A DNA stretch of 64,000 bases, taken from assembly GCA_028751875.1 (NCBI GenBank), contig CM054141.1, positions 71,158,000 through 71,221,999 of the forward strand. The letters are read 5' to 3'. Source of the stretch: Rapana venosa. Lineage: Eukaryota > Mollusca > Gastropoda > Neogastropoda > Muricidae. A program made the translations under genes and the position numbers. Positions within the stretch are counted from its first letter, which is position 1, and each line of letters opens with the position of its first letter. Shown one piece after another: positions 41,993 through 53,976 of this stretch. Below the pieces are notes generated by a model. It did not search any database. It was not told the DNA's origin and worked only from the letters and a program-made list of their open reading frames with translations.

Positions 41993-44084
41993 ACGTGTGC
42001 ATGGGGATGCAAATTGCTTTTAAAAATATTTGTTTCATGTATTTGCTATTGCTGTTGCCTCCCATAAAAGCACAAAGAACTTTTGCCGTTCTTTTCTGTT
42101 TAGCCAAATGAAACTATTTTCGTGGTTTGTTCTCCTTTTTTATAGTGGTTTTGCTTTGTTTGGTTCTGTTTTGGTTTGGTTGGGGTTGTTGTTGCTTTTT
42201 TGAGGGGGACTATTTGGTTGTTCCCTCTCCCCTTGTTGTTTTCCGTTTTTGTTTTTCTCTTGGGTTTTTGCTATTTTTCGGTTGTTTCTGTGTTTTTTGT
42301 TCTGCTTTCTTTTTACTTGTTGCTACTTTTTTTTTCTTTCCCCTCTCTTCGGTGATTTTTGTGGGGATTTTTGTGTAATATTTTCCCGTAAGCTGTGTAA
42401 GTGTATTGCTATGGGGTTTATTTTATTTTATTTTCATATATATCCTTAAGGGGGGGGACTGGATGTAAAAAAGCACTAGGTGCTTATTCATTATCCTCGA
42501 AATGACAGAATTTGTCATTGTCCTCTCTCTCTCTCTCTGTATAATTGTAAATGTTTTAACTTGTATATGGCTATTGTGTTTTTTGAAAATGACTTTTAGG
42601 TGGTTTGTTCTCCTTTAATTTTATGGAGGTTCTGCTTTTTTGGTTCTGTTTTGGTTGGGGTTGTTGTTGTTGTTTGTTTGTTGTTGTTGTTGAGGGGGAA
42701 CTACTGGGTGTCACCTCTCCCCTTGTTGTTTTGCCGCTTTTGTTTTGCTCTTGGTTTTTTGCTATTTTTTTCGGTTGTTTCTGTGTTTTCTGTTTTGCTT
42801 TCTTCCTTACTTGTTAGTACTTTTTTTTTCTTCTCTTCAGTGATTTTTGTGGGGATTTTTGTGTAGATTTTCCCCCTGTACACTGTGTAAGTGTATTGCT
42901 ATAGGCTTTATTTTATTTTATTATCATATATACCCTTAAGGGCGGGGACTGGATGTAAAAAAGCACATGGGTGCTTATTCATTATCCTCGAAATAAAAGA
43001 ATTTGTCATTGTTATTGTCATTGTCACTCTCCTTCTATTGTTGTTGTGTATTCTAATAAAGGGCATAGTCATACTTTCGATTTTCGATATTATTTTGGAC
43101 TTGTTGACTGTACTTGAGCTCCAGTGAATCTCCTATTTTAATATCTTATTATCACGTGTAAGAACTATGTGTACTATTCTACAATATGAAGGTGTTCAAT
43201 TTTATGATCTATAAGTTTGGCTTACTCTCTCCTCTCTTCTCTCTCTCGTCTCTCTTCTCTCATCTCTCTTCTCTCTCTTCCTCTTCTCTCTCTCTCACTC
43301 TCTCTCCTCTCTCTCTCATCTCCTCTCTCTCTGTGTTATTATTGCTGTAGTTGTTACTTTGTTTTTGTTGTTGATTTGTTTGGGTTTTGTTTGTTTTTTG
43401 TTTTGGTGTATGTATGTGTGTGTGTGTGGAGGGGGAACGGTGTTGGTTTTTTTGGTTTTTGTTTGTTTGTTGTTGTTTTTTTGGTTTTTTCTCATTTGTT
43501 TGTTTGTTGTTGTTTTTTTCTTGTTTTTTGTTTGTTTGTTTGTTGGGAGGGTGCTTTTGTCTGTTTTGTTTTGCTTTGTTTGTTTTTTGTTTTTGTTTTT
43601 GTTTATGTTTTTTGTTTTTGTTTTTTGGGGGGGTTTCTGGGGTTTATTTTGTCTTTTGCTCGTCCCGGGTTGTTTGTTTGTTTGTTTGTTTGTTTGTTTG
43701 TTCTTTTTCTCTCTTTTTCTTTTTAAACAAAAAAAGCTTTTTCCCTTTGCTTCTACTGTTTGAAATATGAGTAATGAGTGCATTTTCAAATGTGACCCCA
43801 CGGGCGGGGACTGGCTGTAAAAAAGCATATGATGTAAAAAAGCACATGAGTACTTATTCATTATCCTGGAAAAAAAAGAATTTGTTTCTATTACTTACAA
43901 TGTGTAGATGTTCTTTTTAATACTTTCTTGGCTTTTTTCCCCTCTTTATTATGTGAGTGTGTGGGTATTGCACTTATTTTATTGTCATGACATTTAATTT
44001 GTATGAGTATAATGAAAAAAGTGTTTGTGTTGATCGTGTGCTATGTGAGTATTACATATTTAGTATTATCCCTGAAACACCCCC

Positions 44085-44136
44085 CCTCCACCCCACACAG
44101 ACACACTCACCCCCCCCCCCACCCCACACACACACA

Positions 44137-44221
<85 letters not shown>

Positions 44222-44280
44222 ACACACACACATATACACACAACACACCACACACACACTCACTCACTCACTCACTCACC
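44085..44280. repeat. CA microsatellite with C-runs and CTCA repeats
   Basis: Poly-C, (CA)n and (CTCA)n. The counterpart in block B is at 51935-52150. Confidence 0.93.
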
Positions 44281-44477
44281 ATATTCTCCCCCTCAATGAC
44301 TGTATAGGTTTAGATTTCTTCTTTGTTTTATTTCTTGTTTTTATTGTGTGGATGTATGGGTATAAATTTATTTCATTATCATGACATATAATTTGAAACG
44401 AATATAATCTAAAATGAGCGTTGATGGGATCGCATACTGTTTTGGGAATTGTATATTGGATATTATCTCTGAAATAT

Positions 44478-44489
44478 ATACACACACAC

Positions 44490-44550
<61 letters not shown>
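44478..44550. repeat. CA microsatellite
   Basis: A long pure (CA)n run. The counterpart in block B (52350-52430) is shorter and interrupted. Confidence 0.94.
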
Positions 44551-45486
44551 TCTCTGTCCTCTCATCACCTTTTATCGTCTTGCTTATAGTTATAGTGTAT
44601 CCTGATGAAGGATTCATATTTTATATTTTCAATACTTATTGGGACTTGCCTCAGTACTTAAGTATTAATGAAAGCCCTATTTCAATATCTTATAATTAGG
44701 GCGTAACAAGTATGTGTACCATTTGACAATGTGTAGATGTTTAAATCTTTATACTTATTAAGTTGGTTGTGTTATTTTTCTTGGCTCTGTTTGTTCTTGT
44801 TTTGTTGTTGTTTGTCTGTTTTCTCTTTTTTTATCTTCTTCTTTTGGGTTTGGTTTTTCTTTCTTTTTTGTTTGTTTGTTTTTTTTGGGTTAGGTTTTTT
44901 TGGGAGGTGGGGGTTATTTTTGGGGTTTTTTTTATTTGCTTGCTTTGGGGGGGGGGGGGGTGTTGGGGGGGAGCTGTTTTGAAAAGGGTAATTTCCCCTT
45001 GTTTTTATTGTGAGACTGTATAAGTATTGGGTTATTATTATTAAGATGTATCCCTAACGGGCGGGGACTGGATGTAAAAAAGCACATGTGTGCTTATTTA
45101 TTATCCTCGAAATAAAAGAATTTCTCATTGTCATTGTCATTGTCTCTCTCTCTCGCTCCTTTTATCGTTCTGCTTATAGCTATAGTTGTTGTGTATCCTG
45201 ATGAATAACGTATTCATGCTTTATATTTTCAATATTTTATTGGGCTTGTCGGCTGTACTTGAGTTTTAATGAATGCCCTATTTCAATATCTTCTTGTTAC
45301 GTGTAACAACTATGTGTACCATTTTACATTGTGTAGATGTTTATTTTTATGACTTTATAAGTGTGAGAGTATGAGTATTTGGTTATTATTAAGATGTATC
45401 CCTACGGGTGGGGACTGGATTATAAAAAAAAAAGCACATGAGTGCTTATTCATTATCCTGGAAATAAAATAATTTGTCATTGTCAC

Positions 45487-45487
<1 letters not shown>

Positions 45488-45557
<70 letters not shown>

Positions 45558-45570
45558 CACTCACTCACTC
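45488..45570. repeat. CT microsatellite ending in CTCA
   Basis: A long pure (CT)n run. In block B (53445-53555) the same place is an irregular mix of CT with inserted A and G bases. Confidence 0.94.
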
Positions 45571-45833
45571 CTCAATTTTACTCAATCTAAATTGTTTAAT
45601 TGTAATCAATATATCTGTTTTGATATTAATGTTCAAGCCAGTTGGGGAATGTGTGTTTATTGAACACATACTTATCTTTCTCAATGTAATTATAAGCGAT
45701 GTATCTCTTTGACATTAATGTTCTGGTCAATATTATTGGGGATTATGTGTTTGTTGAATACACATTTATATCTTTTCCTAAAACCATAGGTTGAGCTTTT
45801 GTTGTCGTAGTTGTCGTTAGTGTTTTTGTTTTT

Positions 45834-45859
45834 GGTGTGTGTGTGTGTGTGTGTGTTTT

Positions 45860-45890
<31 letters not shown>

Positions 45891-46010
45891 TGTGTGTGTG
45901 TGTGTGTGGGGTTGTGTGTGTGTGTGTGTGTGTTTTGTTTTTGTTGTTGTTGTTGTTGGTGGTGGGGGTGGTGGTGGGGTGGTGGGGGTGGTGGTGGGGG
46001 TGGTGGTGGT
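45834..46010. repeat. TG, TTG and GGT microsatellites
   Basis: A compound simple repeat just upstream of the LINE RT in block A. The counterpart is at 53830-54020. Confidence 0.94.
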
Positions 46011-46149
46011 AATCCCTAATCATGGCAAGAGCCTGTTGCGAAAAAGTATATGAATACTTACTGTGTAACCCTTGGAAAGTCAGATCACTCATTTATTCTA
46101 TAATTCTCCCTCTGTTTGTTTAGGATCTTGTAGTTGTTGTTTTAATGGT

Positions 46150-47640
46150 TGTGCCTCAGTTGTTTTTGCAGAGATGCTAAAAGCAGACATTGAACAGACC
46201 GGCAAGGAACTGAAACGGATATTTGACCTCGTCTGGGAAAAGGAGACAGTACCAACACAATGGACGAAAGGACTCATATGCAAGATTCCAAAGAAAGGAA
46301 ATCTTCAGGAGTGTGGAAACTGGCGTGGGATTACACTACTACCCTTGGCCAGTAAGGTGCTCAGCAAGATCCTCATCAACAGAATACAAGAAGAGTAGAC
46401 GCTCTCTCAGAAAAGAACAACTGGATTTTGAAAGGGAGGGGAACTGTCGGCAAATATTTATACTCAGGAACATCTTGTGAACAAGTCAACGAATGAACGC
46501 GACACTGTACATACACTTCATTGACTTTGAAAAGGCCTTTGACTCCATACACCGAGACAGTCTCTGGATCATCATGCGTCAATATGGAATCCCACAGAAA
46601 CTCATCCAGATGGTCAAGACAATGTACGAGGACTTTCAGTGCTCCGTCATTGTTGACAACGAAACAACAGACTGGTTCCCAGTGATTACCGGGGTGAAAC
46701 AGGGATGCTGCATGTCAGGATTCCTCTTCCTTCTCGTGATAGACTGGGTGATGAGAAGAACAGTGGAAGGTGAGAGAAATGGGATAAGATGGGACTTCAT
46801 GAACATGTTAGAAGACCTTGACTTTGCAGACGACATCGCCCTCCTTTCATCAACCATGAATCATCTACAACACAAAACTAAAAGACTGGAAGACAACGCA
46901 GCAAAGGTTGGACTCAAGCTGAATGGACAGAAGTGCAAAGCCATGAAAGTAAACAGCAGGAACATCGACGGTCTGAGGGTTGGAGATCAGGAAGTTGAAG
47001 AGGTGGAGAACTTCACCTATCTCGGAGCAAACGTCACCAAAGACGGAGGAGGAACAGCAGACATCAAGAAGAGAGTAGCACTGGCCAGTGCGCAGATGAA
47101 ACGATTATCCAACATCTGGCAAATGGGAGACATCGGCAGAAAAACCAAAGCATCCCTTTTCAAGAGCCTTGTTTTGTCAGTTCTTCTCTACGGATGTGAG
47201 ACCTGGAAATTAACGAAAGGAGAAGAGAAACTAGACATTTTCCAAACCAAATGTCTGAGGAGGATCTTCAAGATCCGATGGCAAGAACACATTGCCAACA
47301 AGACAGTCTTGGAAATAGCAGGAGCAGAAAAAATCAGCCAGGAGATTAGAAGACGGAGATGGAACTGGATCGGACATGTCCTAAGAAAGGACAGGAGTGA
47401 CGACTGTACTGTTGCCCTCGGATGGACACCTGAAGGGAGAAGGAAAAGGGGACGCCCAAAAAAAAACATGGCGACGAATGGTAGAAGTAGAGCGGAACAG
47501 CGCAGGCTGGAGCACGTGGAACGCCGCACGACGCACAGCTGCAGACCGGAACCAGTGGAGGAAATATTTCAAGCCTTGTGTGCTCCTGGCACAGAGAGAT
47601 TCATTGTTTATTGAAATGATCTTGTTGTTAATTAATTGAT
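46150..47640 (+). mobile_element. LINE RT and C-terminal region, block A copy
   Basis: The frame 46168-46398 covers pre-RT and RT block 1 (L-I-C-K-I-P-K-K-G-N, N-W-R-G-I-T-L-L-P). Frameshifts at about 46398-46490 destroy the E-Q-A-G-F-R block. A long frame at 46493-47614 then carries F-I-D-F-E-K-A-F-D-S-I-H-R, GVKQGCCMSGFLFLLVIDWV (46694-46753), the catalytic D-F-A-D-D-I-A-L-L (about 46818-46844), LLYGCETW and W-N-W-I-G-H-V-L-R with a G-R-R-K-R-G-R-P-K-K basic end. A run of nine A bases at 47458-47466 shifts the frame; the original C-terminus continues in another frame (W-R-R-M-V-E-V-E-R, then N-Q-W-R-K) to about 47600. The 5' half with endonuclease is missing. It is a non-LTR RT of unassigned clade. 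Confidence 0.9.
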
Positions 47641-50600
47641 TTAATAATTATGTGTAGACAAGTATGTGTACCATTGACAATGTGTAGATGTTTATCTTTA
47701 TGACTTATTAAGTTTGTTTGTGTTATTTTTCTTGGCTCTGTTGTGTTCTTTTCTTGTTGTTGTTGTTGTTGTTTGTCTGTTTTTCTCTTTTTATCATCTT
47801 TGTTTGGTTTGGGTTTTTCCTTCTCTTTTGTTTTGTTTGTTTGTTTAGTTAAGGTTTTTTGGGGGAGGGGGTGGGGGTGGTGATTTTTATGGTTTTCTTT
47901 ATTTTCTTGCTTTGGGGGAGGGGATGTTGGGGGGGAGGCTGTTTTGAAAAGGGTATTTCCCCTTGTTTTTATTGTGAGTCAGCATAAGTATTGTTATTAT
48001 TATTAAGATGATCCCTAACGGGCGGGACAGGATGAAAAAAGCACATTGTGCTTATTCATTATCCTCGAAATAAAAGAATTGTTCATTGTCATTGTCATTG
48101 TCTCTCTCTCTCTCCTCATCTGGAAACTCCTATCTCTCTCTCCAAACCGTGTCTCTCATCAGTTCTCATCTCGGCAAAAATTCTCTCATCATCTCTCTCT
48201 TCTTCTCTTCTCTCGTTCTCTCTCTATCTCCCGTCTCTCTCACATCGTGCTTGAATATCATAAAAAATAAGTGTTGGACGCGCTGATCGTGCCACTGTTT
48301 TGAGAATTATATAGTTAGAGTTATCATTGAAACACACAATACGCCTCTCTCTCGTCGTCTCTCACTCTCTCATCTCTCTTCTCAATCTCTCAATCTCTCT
48401 CTCTCAATATCTTCGTCTCTCTCTCTCTCGTCTCTCTCGTCTCTCTCTCTCATCTCTCGTCCCTCTCTCTCCTCTCTCTCTATTGTGGCCTAAGTCATAT
48501 GCAATTAATTCATTCTCTCATCTCTCTCTCTCTCCTCGTCTCGTCCCCTCTCTGATCTCTCTTAAGAAAGATCTCTCTCTCTCACTCACCATCATCTTCC
48601 TCTCTCTCTCTCTCTCTCTCTCAGGAAAGTCTCTAGGAACTTTTTCCCCTCATCCATAAAAGAACATTCCCAATGAATCATTCCAGAAATACTGAAAAGC
48701 CATGTTCCCAATTCCCAAGAATAGATTTGTTCAAACCTAGCTTACTTTACTCAGGCCCCTGTGCTGTGGAACCCCTTCTCCTGACTCATTTAACAACACC
48801 AATCATTAACAATCATCAAATGCATTTTTTCATCACACATTTGATGCATCAAAAATAAAAACCACAATTGATCTGTTGGAAACAAAGTAAATATAAATCC
48901 TCCCTTGCATTAAAACCAAATTATCCTCTCTCTCTCTCGTCTCCCTCCGCCCCCCCCCCTCCCCCCCCCCCTCTCTCTCAATCTCTCTCCTTTCACTCTC
49001 TCTCTCTGTTTTAAGTGTGAGTGTTTTACTGTATATCGCATAGTGTTATTGAAAAATGACTTCTAAAATGAATTTTCTACTATCCTACTTCTTTATAATG
49101 ACCTCTAGGACGATCTTAACATGTAGGCCTACAAAGTTAAAATCACAGTGATTCTAATGGTGATAGTGTTGATAAATAAAACTTATTCTATTAACCATAT
49201 GGCTTCATAAAAGTGCACTGTGCTCTCTCTCTCTCTCTCACCGAAATCGCCTACGAACCATCTCTCACTCTCATCATCAAACGTCTCGTCTACAATAATC
49301 ATCCTCAGAACTCTCTCCTCTCGAAATCCCCCTCGTCTCCACTCTCTCTCTCTCATCTCGTCTTCTCTCTCACTCCCTCTCTCACACTCTCTCTCTCCTT
49401 TTATTATTTGCTTTAGATTTTTTTCGTCGTCTTTACATTAGTATCCCGTGAATGCTTTTTATTCAGATTAATATTTCAGTTCTAACTACCTCAATTGACT
49501 GTATTTGAATTCAGTGAATGTTTTATTTTGAATCTTGTTTGAAGCGTACCAGTTTATGTATAGCTATTCCAAAATGCAGATGTCTTCTCTAAGACTATAC
49601 ATGGATATCATAAAGATTTTTATGTTGACATGATGCAATGGTGAGAGTGCGCTGCTCGTCGCCGCCGCGTGTGGGTAATGTGTGTGTGTGTTGTGTGTTG
49701 TGTGTGTGTGAGAGTGTGTGTGTGTGGTGTGTGTGTGTGGAGATGTGTGTGGTGTGTGTGTGTGTGTGTGTACGTGTGCATGGGGAATGCAATGCTTCTC
49801 AATTTTGTTTCATTAGTTTGCTATTGCTGTTGACCTCCCCAGTAAAAGCCACAAAGAAACTTTTTGGCCGTTTCTTTCTTGTTAGCCAAATGAAACTATT
49901 TACTTGGTTTGTTCCCTTTATTTTTTAGTGGTTTTGCCTTTGTTTGGTTCTGTTTTGGTTTGGGTTGGGGTTGTTGTTGCTTTTTTGAGGGGGACCATTT
50001 GGTTGTTCCCTTCTCCCCTTGTTGTTGCCGTTTTTGTTTTGCTCTTGGTTCTTGCTATTTTTTCGTTGTTTCCTGTGTTTTCAGTTTCGTCTTTTCTTTT
50101 CTTACTTTTTGCTAATCTTTTTTTTCTTTCTCTCTCGTCGGTGATTCTTTGTGGGGATTTTTGTGAAATATTTTACACCCGTAAGCTGTGTAAGTTGTAA
50201 TTGCAATGGGCTTTATTTTATTTTTATTATCATATATATCCTTAAGGGGTGGTGACTGGATGTAAAAAAATCACATAGGTTGCTTATTCATTATCCTCAG
50301 AAATGACAGAATTTGTCATAGTCCTCTCTCTCTTTCTCTGTATAATTGTAAATGTTTTACTTGTATATGGCTATTGTGGTATATTGAAAAATGACTTTTA
50401 GGTGGTTTGTTCTCCTTTAATTTTATGGAGGTTCTGCTTTGTTTGGTTCTGTTTTGGTTTGGGTTGTTGTTGTTGTGTTGTTGTTGTTGTTGTTTGAGGG
50501 GAACTACTGGGTGTCCACCATCACCCTAGTTGTTGTTGCTAAGCTTTTGTTTTTGCTCTTGGTTCTTGCTATTGTTTTTCGTTGTTTCTGTGTTTTCTGT

Positions 50601-52017
50601 TTTTGCTTTCTTCCTTACTTGTTATACTTATTTTTCTTCTCTTCAGTGATTTTTGTGGGGATTTTTTGTGTAGATTTTCCCCCCTTAACACTGTTAAGTG
50701 TATTGCTACAGGCTTTAATTTATTCTTATTATCATATATACACTTAAGGGCGGACTGGATGTAAAAAAGCACATGTTGCCTTATTCATTAGCCTCGAAAT
50801 AAAAAAATTTGTCATTGTTATTGTCATTGTCACTCTCCCTTCTATTGTTGTTGTGTATTCAAATAAAGGGCATAGTCATACTTTCGAATTTTCGATATAT
50901 TTTTGGACTTGTTTGACTGTACTTGAGCTCCAGTGAATCGTCCTATTTTAATATCTTATTATCACGTGTAAGAACTATGTTACTATTCCACAATATAGAA
51001 GGTTGTTTCAATTTTATGATCTATAAGTTTGGCTACTCTCTCTCTCTCTCCTCCTCCGTCTCTCCTCTGCCACCTAAACTCATCTCTCTCACTCTTCAAG
51101 ATCTCCCTCTCCTCTCGTCCTGCACTCTCTCTCTCTCTCTCTCTTCGTCGCAACTCAATCTCTCAGGCCTCTTCTGTTATATTTGCTGTAGTTGTTACTA
51201 ATTGTTTTTGTTGTTGGATTTGTTTGGGTTTTTGTATGTTTTTTGATTTGGTGTATATTGTGTGTGTGTGAGGAGAGGGAAACGGTGTTTGGTTTTTGGT
51301 TTGTTTGTTTGTTGTTGTTTTTTTGGTTTTTTTTTCTCATTGATTGTTTGTTGTTTGTTTTTTTCTTGTTTGTTTGTTTTGTTTGTTTGGTGAGGGTCTT
51401 TTTTCTGTTTTTGTTTTGCTTTGTTTGTTTTTTGGTTTTTGTTTTTTGTTTAGTTTTTTTGTTTTGTTTTTTGGGGGTTCTGGGGTTGATTTTGTCTTAT
51501 GCTCTTTCCCGGGGTTGTTTGTTTGTTGTGTTTTGGTTTGTTGTTTTTTTTCTTTTTCTCTCTTTTCTTTTAAACAAAAAAAGCTTTTTCCCCTTTGCGT
51601 AGCTTTTCTACTGTTTGAAATATAGTAAAGAGTGCATTCAATGTGACCCCCACGGGCGGGGACTGGCTGTAAAAAAGCATATGAAGTAAAAAAGCACATG
51701 AGTACATATTCATTATCCTGGAAAAAAAAGAATTTGTTGTTCTATTACTTACAATGTGTAGATGTCTTTTAATACTTTCTTGCTTTTTCCGCTCTTTAAT
51801 ATGTGAGTGTGTGGGTATTGCACTTATTTATTGTCATGACATTTAATTTGTATGAGTATAATGAAAAAAAGTGTTTGTGTTGATCGTGTGCTATGTGAGT
51901 ATTACATAAGTTTAAGTATTAATACCCTGAAGACACCCCCCCGTCCACCCCACACAGACAACACTCAACCCCCCCCCACCCACAACACACACACAACACA
52001 AACACACACACACACAC

Positions 52018-52057
<40 letters not shown>

Positions 52058-52099
52058 ACACACACACTTACAGAAACATACACACACACACACTTACAC

Positions 52100-52135
<36 letters not shown>

Positions 52136-53856
52136 TCACTCACTCACGCTCACTCACTCATATCTCTCCCTCAATGACTGTATAGGTTTAGATTTTCTTC
52201 TTTGTTTTATTTCTGTTTTATTGTGTGATGTATGGTATTTAATATTTATTTTCATTATCATGACATATACCTTGAACGAATATACACTAAATGAGCGTTG
52301 ATGGATCGCATACTGTTTTGGGAATTGTATATTGGAATATCTCTGAAATAATATACAACACACAACAACACACAAACACACACACACACACACACACCCA
52401 CACACAGGCACACACACACACACACGACAAGGAGCAAAACCACACCGCCCCACACACACACACACCCACACATACTCAATCCTCTCCTCGGACCTTTTAA
52501 TCGTCTTGCCTTAAGTTATATTGTAACCTTATGAAGGATTTCATATTTTTAAATTTTCAATACTTTATTGGACTGAGCCTCAGTACTGAAGTAATTAAAA
52601 TTGAAAGCCCTATTTCAATATCTTAAAATTATGCTTAACAAGAATGGTGTAACATTTGACAAATGTGTATATGTTTATCTATTATGACGTTATTAAGTTT
52701 GGTTGTGTTATTTTTCTTGGCTCTGTTTGTTTTGTTCTGATGTTGTTTGTTGTTTGTCTGTTTTTCTCTTATTTATCTTCTTCTGTAGGTTTGGTTTTAT
52801 CTTTCCTCTTTTGTTTGTTTTGATGTTTTGGTTAGGTTTTTTTTGGGAGGTGGGGGTTTTTATTTTTAGGTTTTCTTTTATTTGCTAGTCTTTGGGGGGG
52901 GGGGGGTGTTTTGGGGGGGAGCTGTTTTTGAAAAGGTGGTAATTTCCCCTTTGTTTTTATGTGAGACTGTAATAAGTATTGGGTAAATATTATTAAGATT
53001 ATCCCTAAACGGGCGGGGACTGATGTAAAAAATCAACATGTGTGCTTATTTATTATCCACGAAATAAAAGATTCTCAATGTCATTGTCATTGTCTCTCCC
53101 TCTTTTGTTCGCTCCTTTTATCGTTTCTGCTTATAGCTATAAAGTTTGTTTGTATCCTGATGAATAACGTATTCATGCTTTATATTTTCAATATTTTATT
53201 GGGCTTGTCGGCGGTACTTGGAGTTTAATGAATTCCCTATTTCAATATCTTTAGTTACGGTGTAACACTATTGTACCATTTAACATTGTGTAATGTTTAT
53301 CTTAAATGACTTTATAAGTGTGAGAGTATGAGTATTTGGTTTTATTAATTAAGATGTATCCCTACGGGTGGGGACTGGATATATAAAAAAAAAAAGCACA
53401 TGGATCTTATTCATTATCCTGGAAATAAAATAATTTGTCATTGTACTCTCTATGTCTCTCTCTCTCGTCAATCGTCTCTCAACTCATCTATCGTCACCAT
53501 CAATCGATCATCTCTCTCTCTCTCTCTCACTCAACGCTCACGTCACTCACTCACAATTTTACTCAATCTAAATTGTTTAATTTTAATCAATATATCTGTT
53601 TTTGATATTAATGTTCTAAGCCATTTGGGAATTGTTGTTTATTGACACATACTTATCGTTCTCAATGTAATTATAAGCGGATGGTATCTCTTTGACATTT
53701 ATTGTTCTGGCAATATTTATTGGGGATTATGGTTAGTTGAATACCCTACACATTTATATCATTTTACCTAAAACCATGAGGTTGTAAGCTTTTGTTGTCG
53801 TAGGTTGTCGTTAGTGTTTTTGTTTTTGGTGTTGTGGTGTGTGTGTGTGTGTGGTG

Positions 53857-53887
<31 letters not shown>

Positions 53888-53944
53888 TGTGTGAGTGTGT
53901 TGGTGTGTGTGTTGTGTGGTGTGTTGTGTTGTTGTTGTTGTTGT

Positions 53945-53976
<32 letters not shown>

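Larger units (their letters stand above)
40042..47601 (+). repeat. Block A of a direct duplication of about 7.6 kb
   Basis: Block A contains six SINE-N-type tails (starting near 40457, 42446, 42936, 43798, 45050 and 45400), CT, TG and CA microsatellites, TTG-rich stretches, a small LINE C-terminal piece (40985-41235) and a LINE RT (46150-47600). Every landmark is found again in the same order in block B. Here the microsatellites are clean and the RT frame is largely open, so A is the better-quality copy. Confidence 0.85.

Noticed and set aside
43217..43861. Frames of 127-181 codons that look like membrane proteins or Lys/Asn/Gln-rich proteins
   Set aside because: They come from TTTG/TTG-rich filler of the array monomer. 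Hydrophobicity is a by-product of T-rich codons, and the block B counterpart does not conserve the frame.
44066..44307. Possible CRISPR-like or regularly spaced repeats in the CA/CTCA region
   Set aside because: No unique spacers exist. It is a compound microsatellite in an animal genome.
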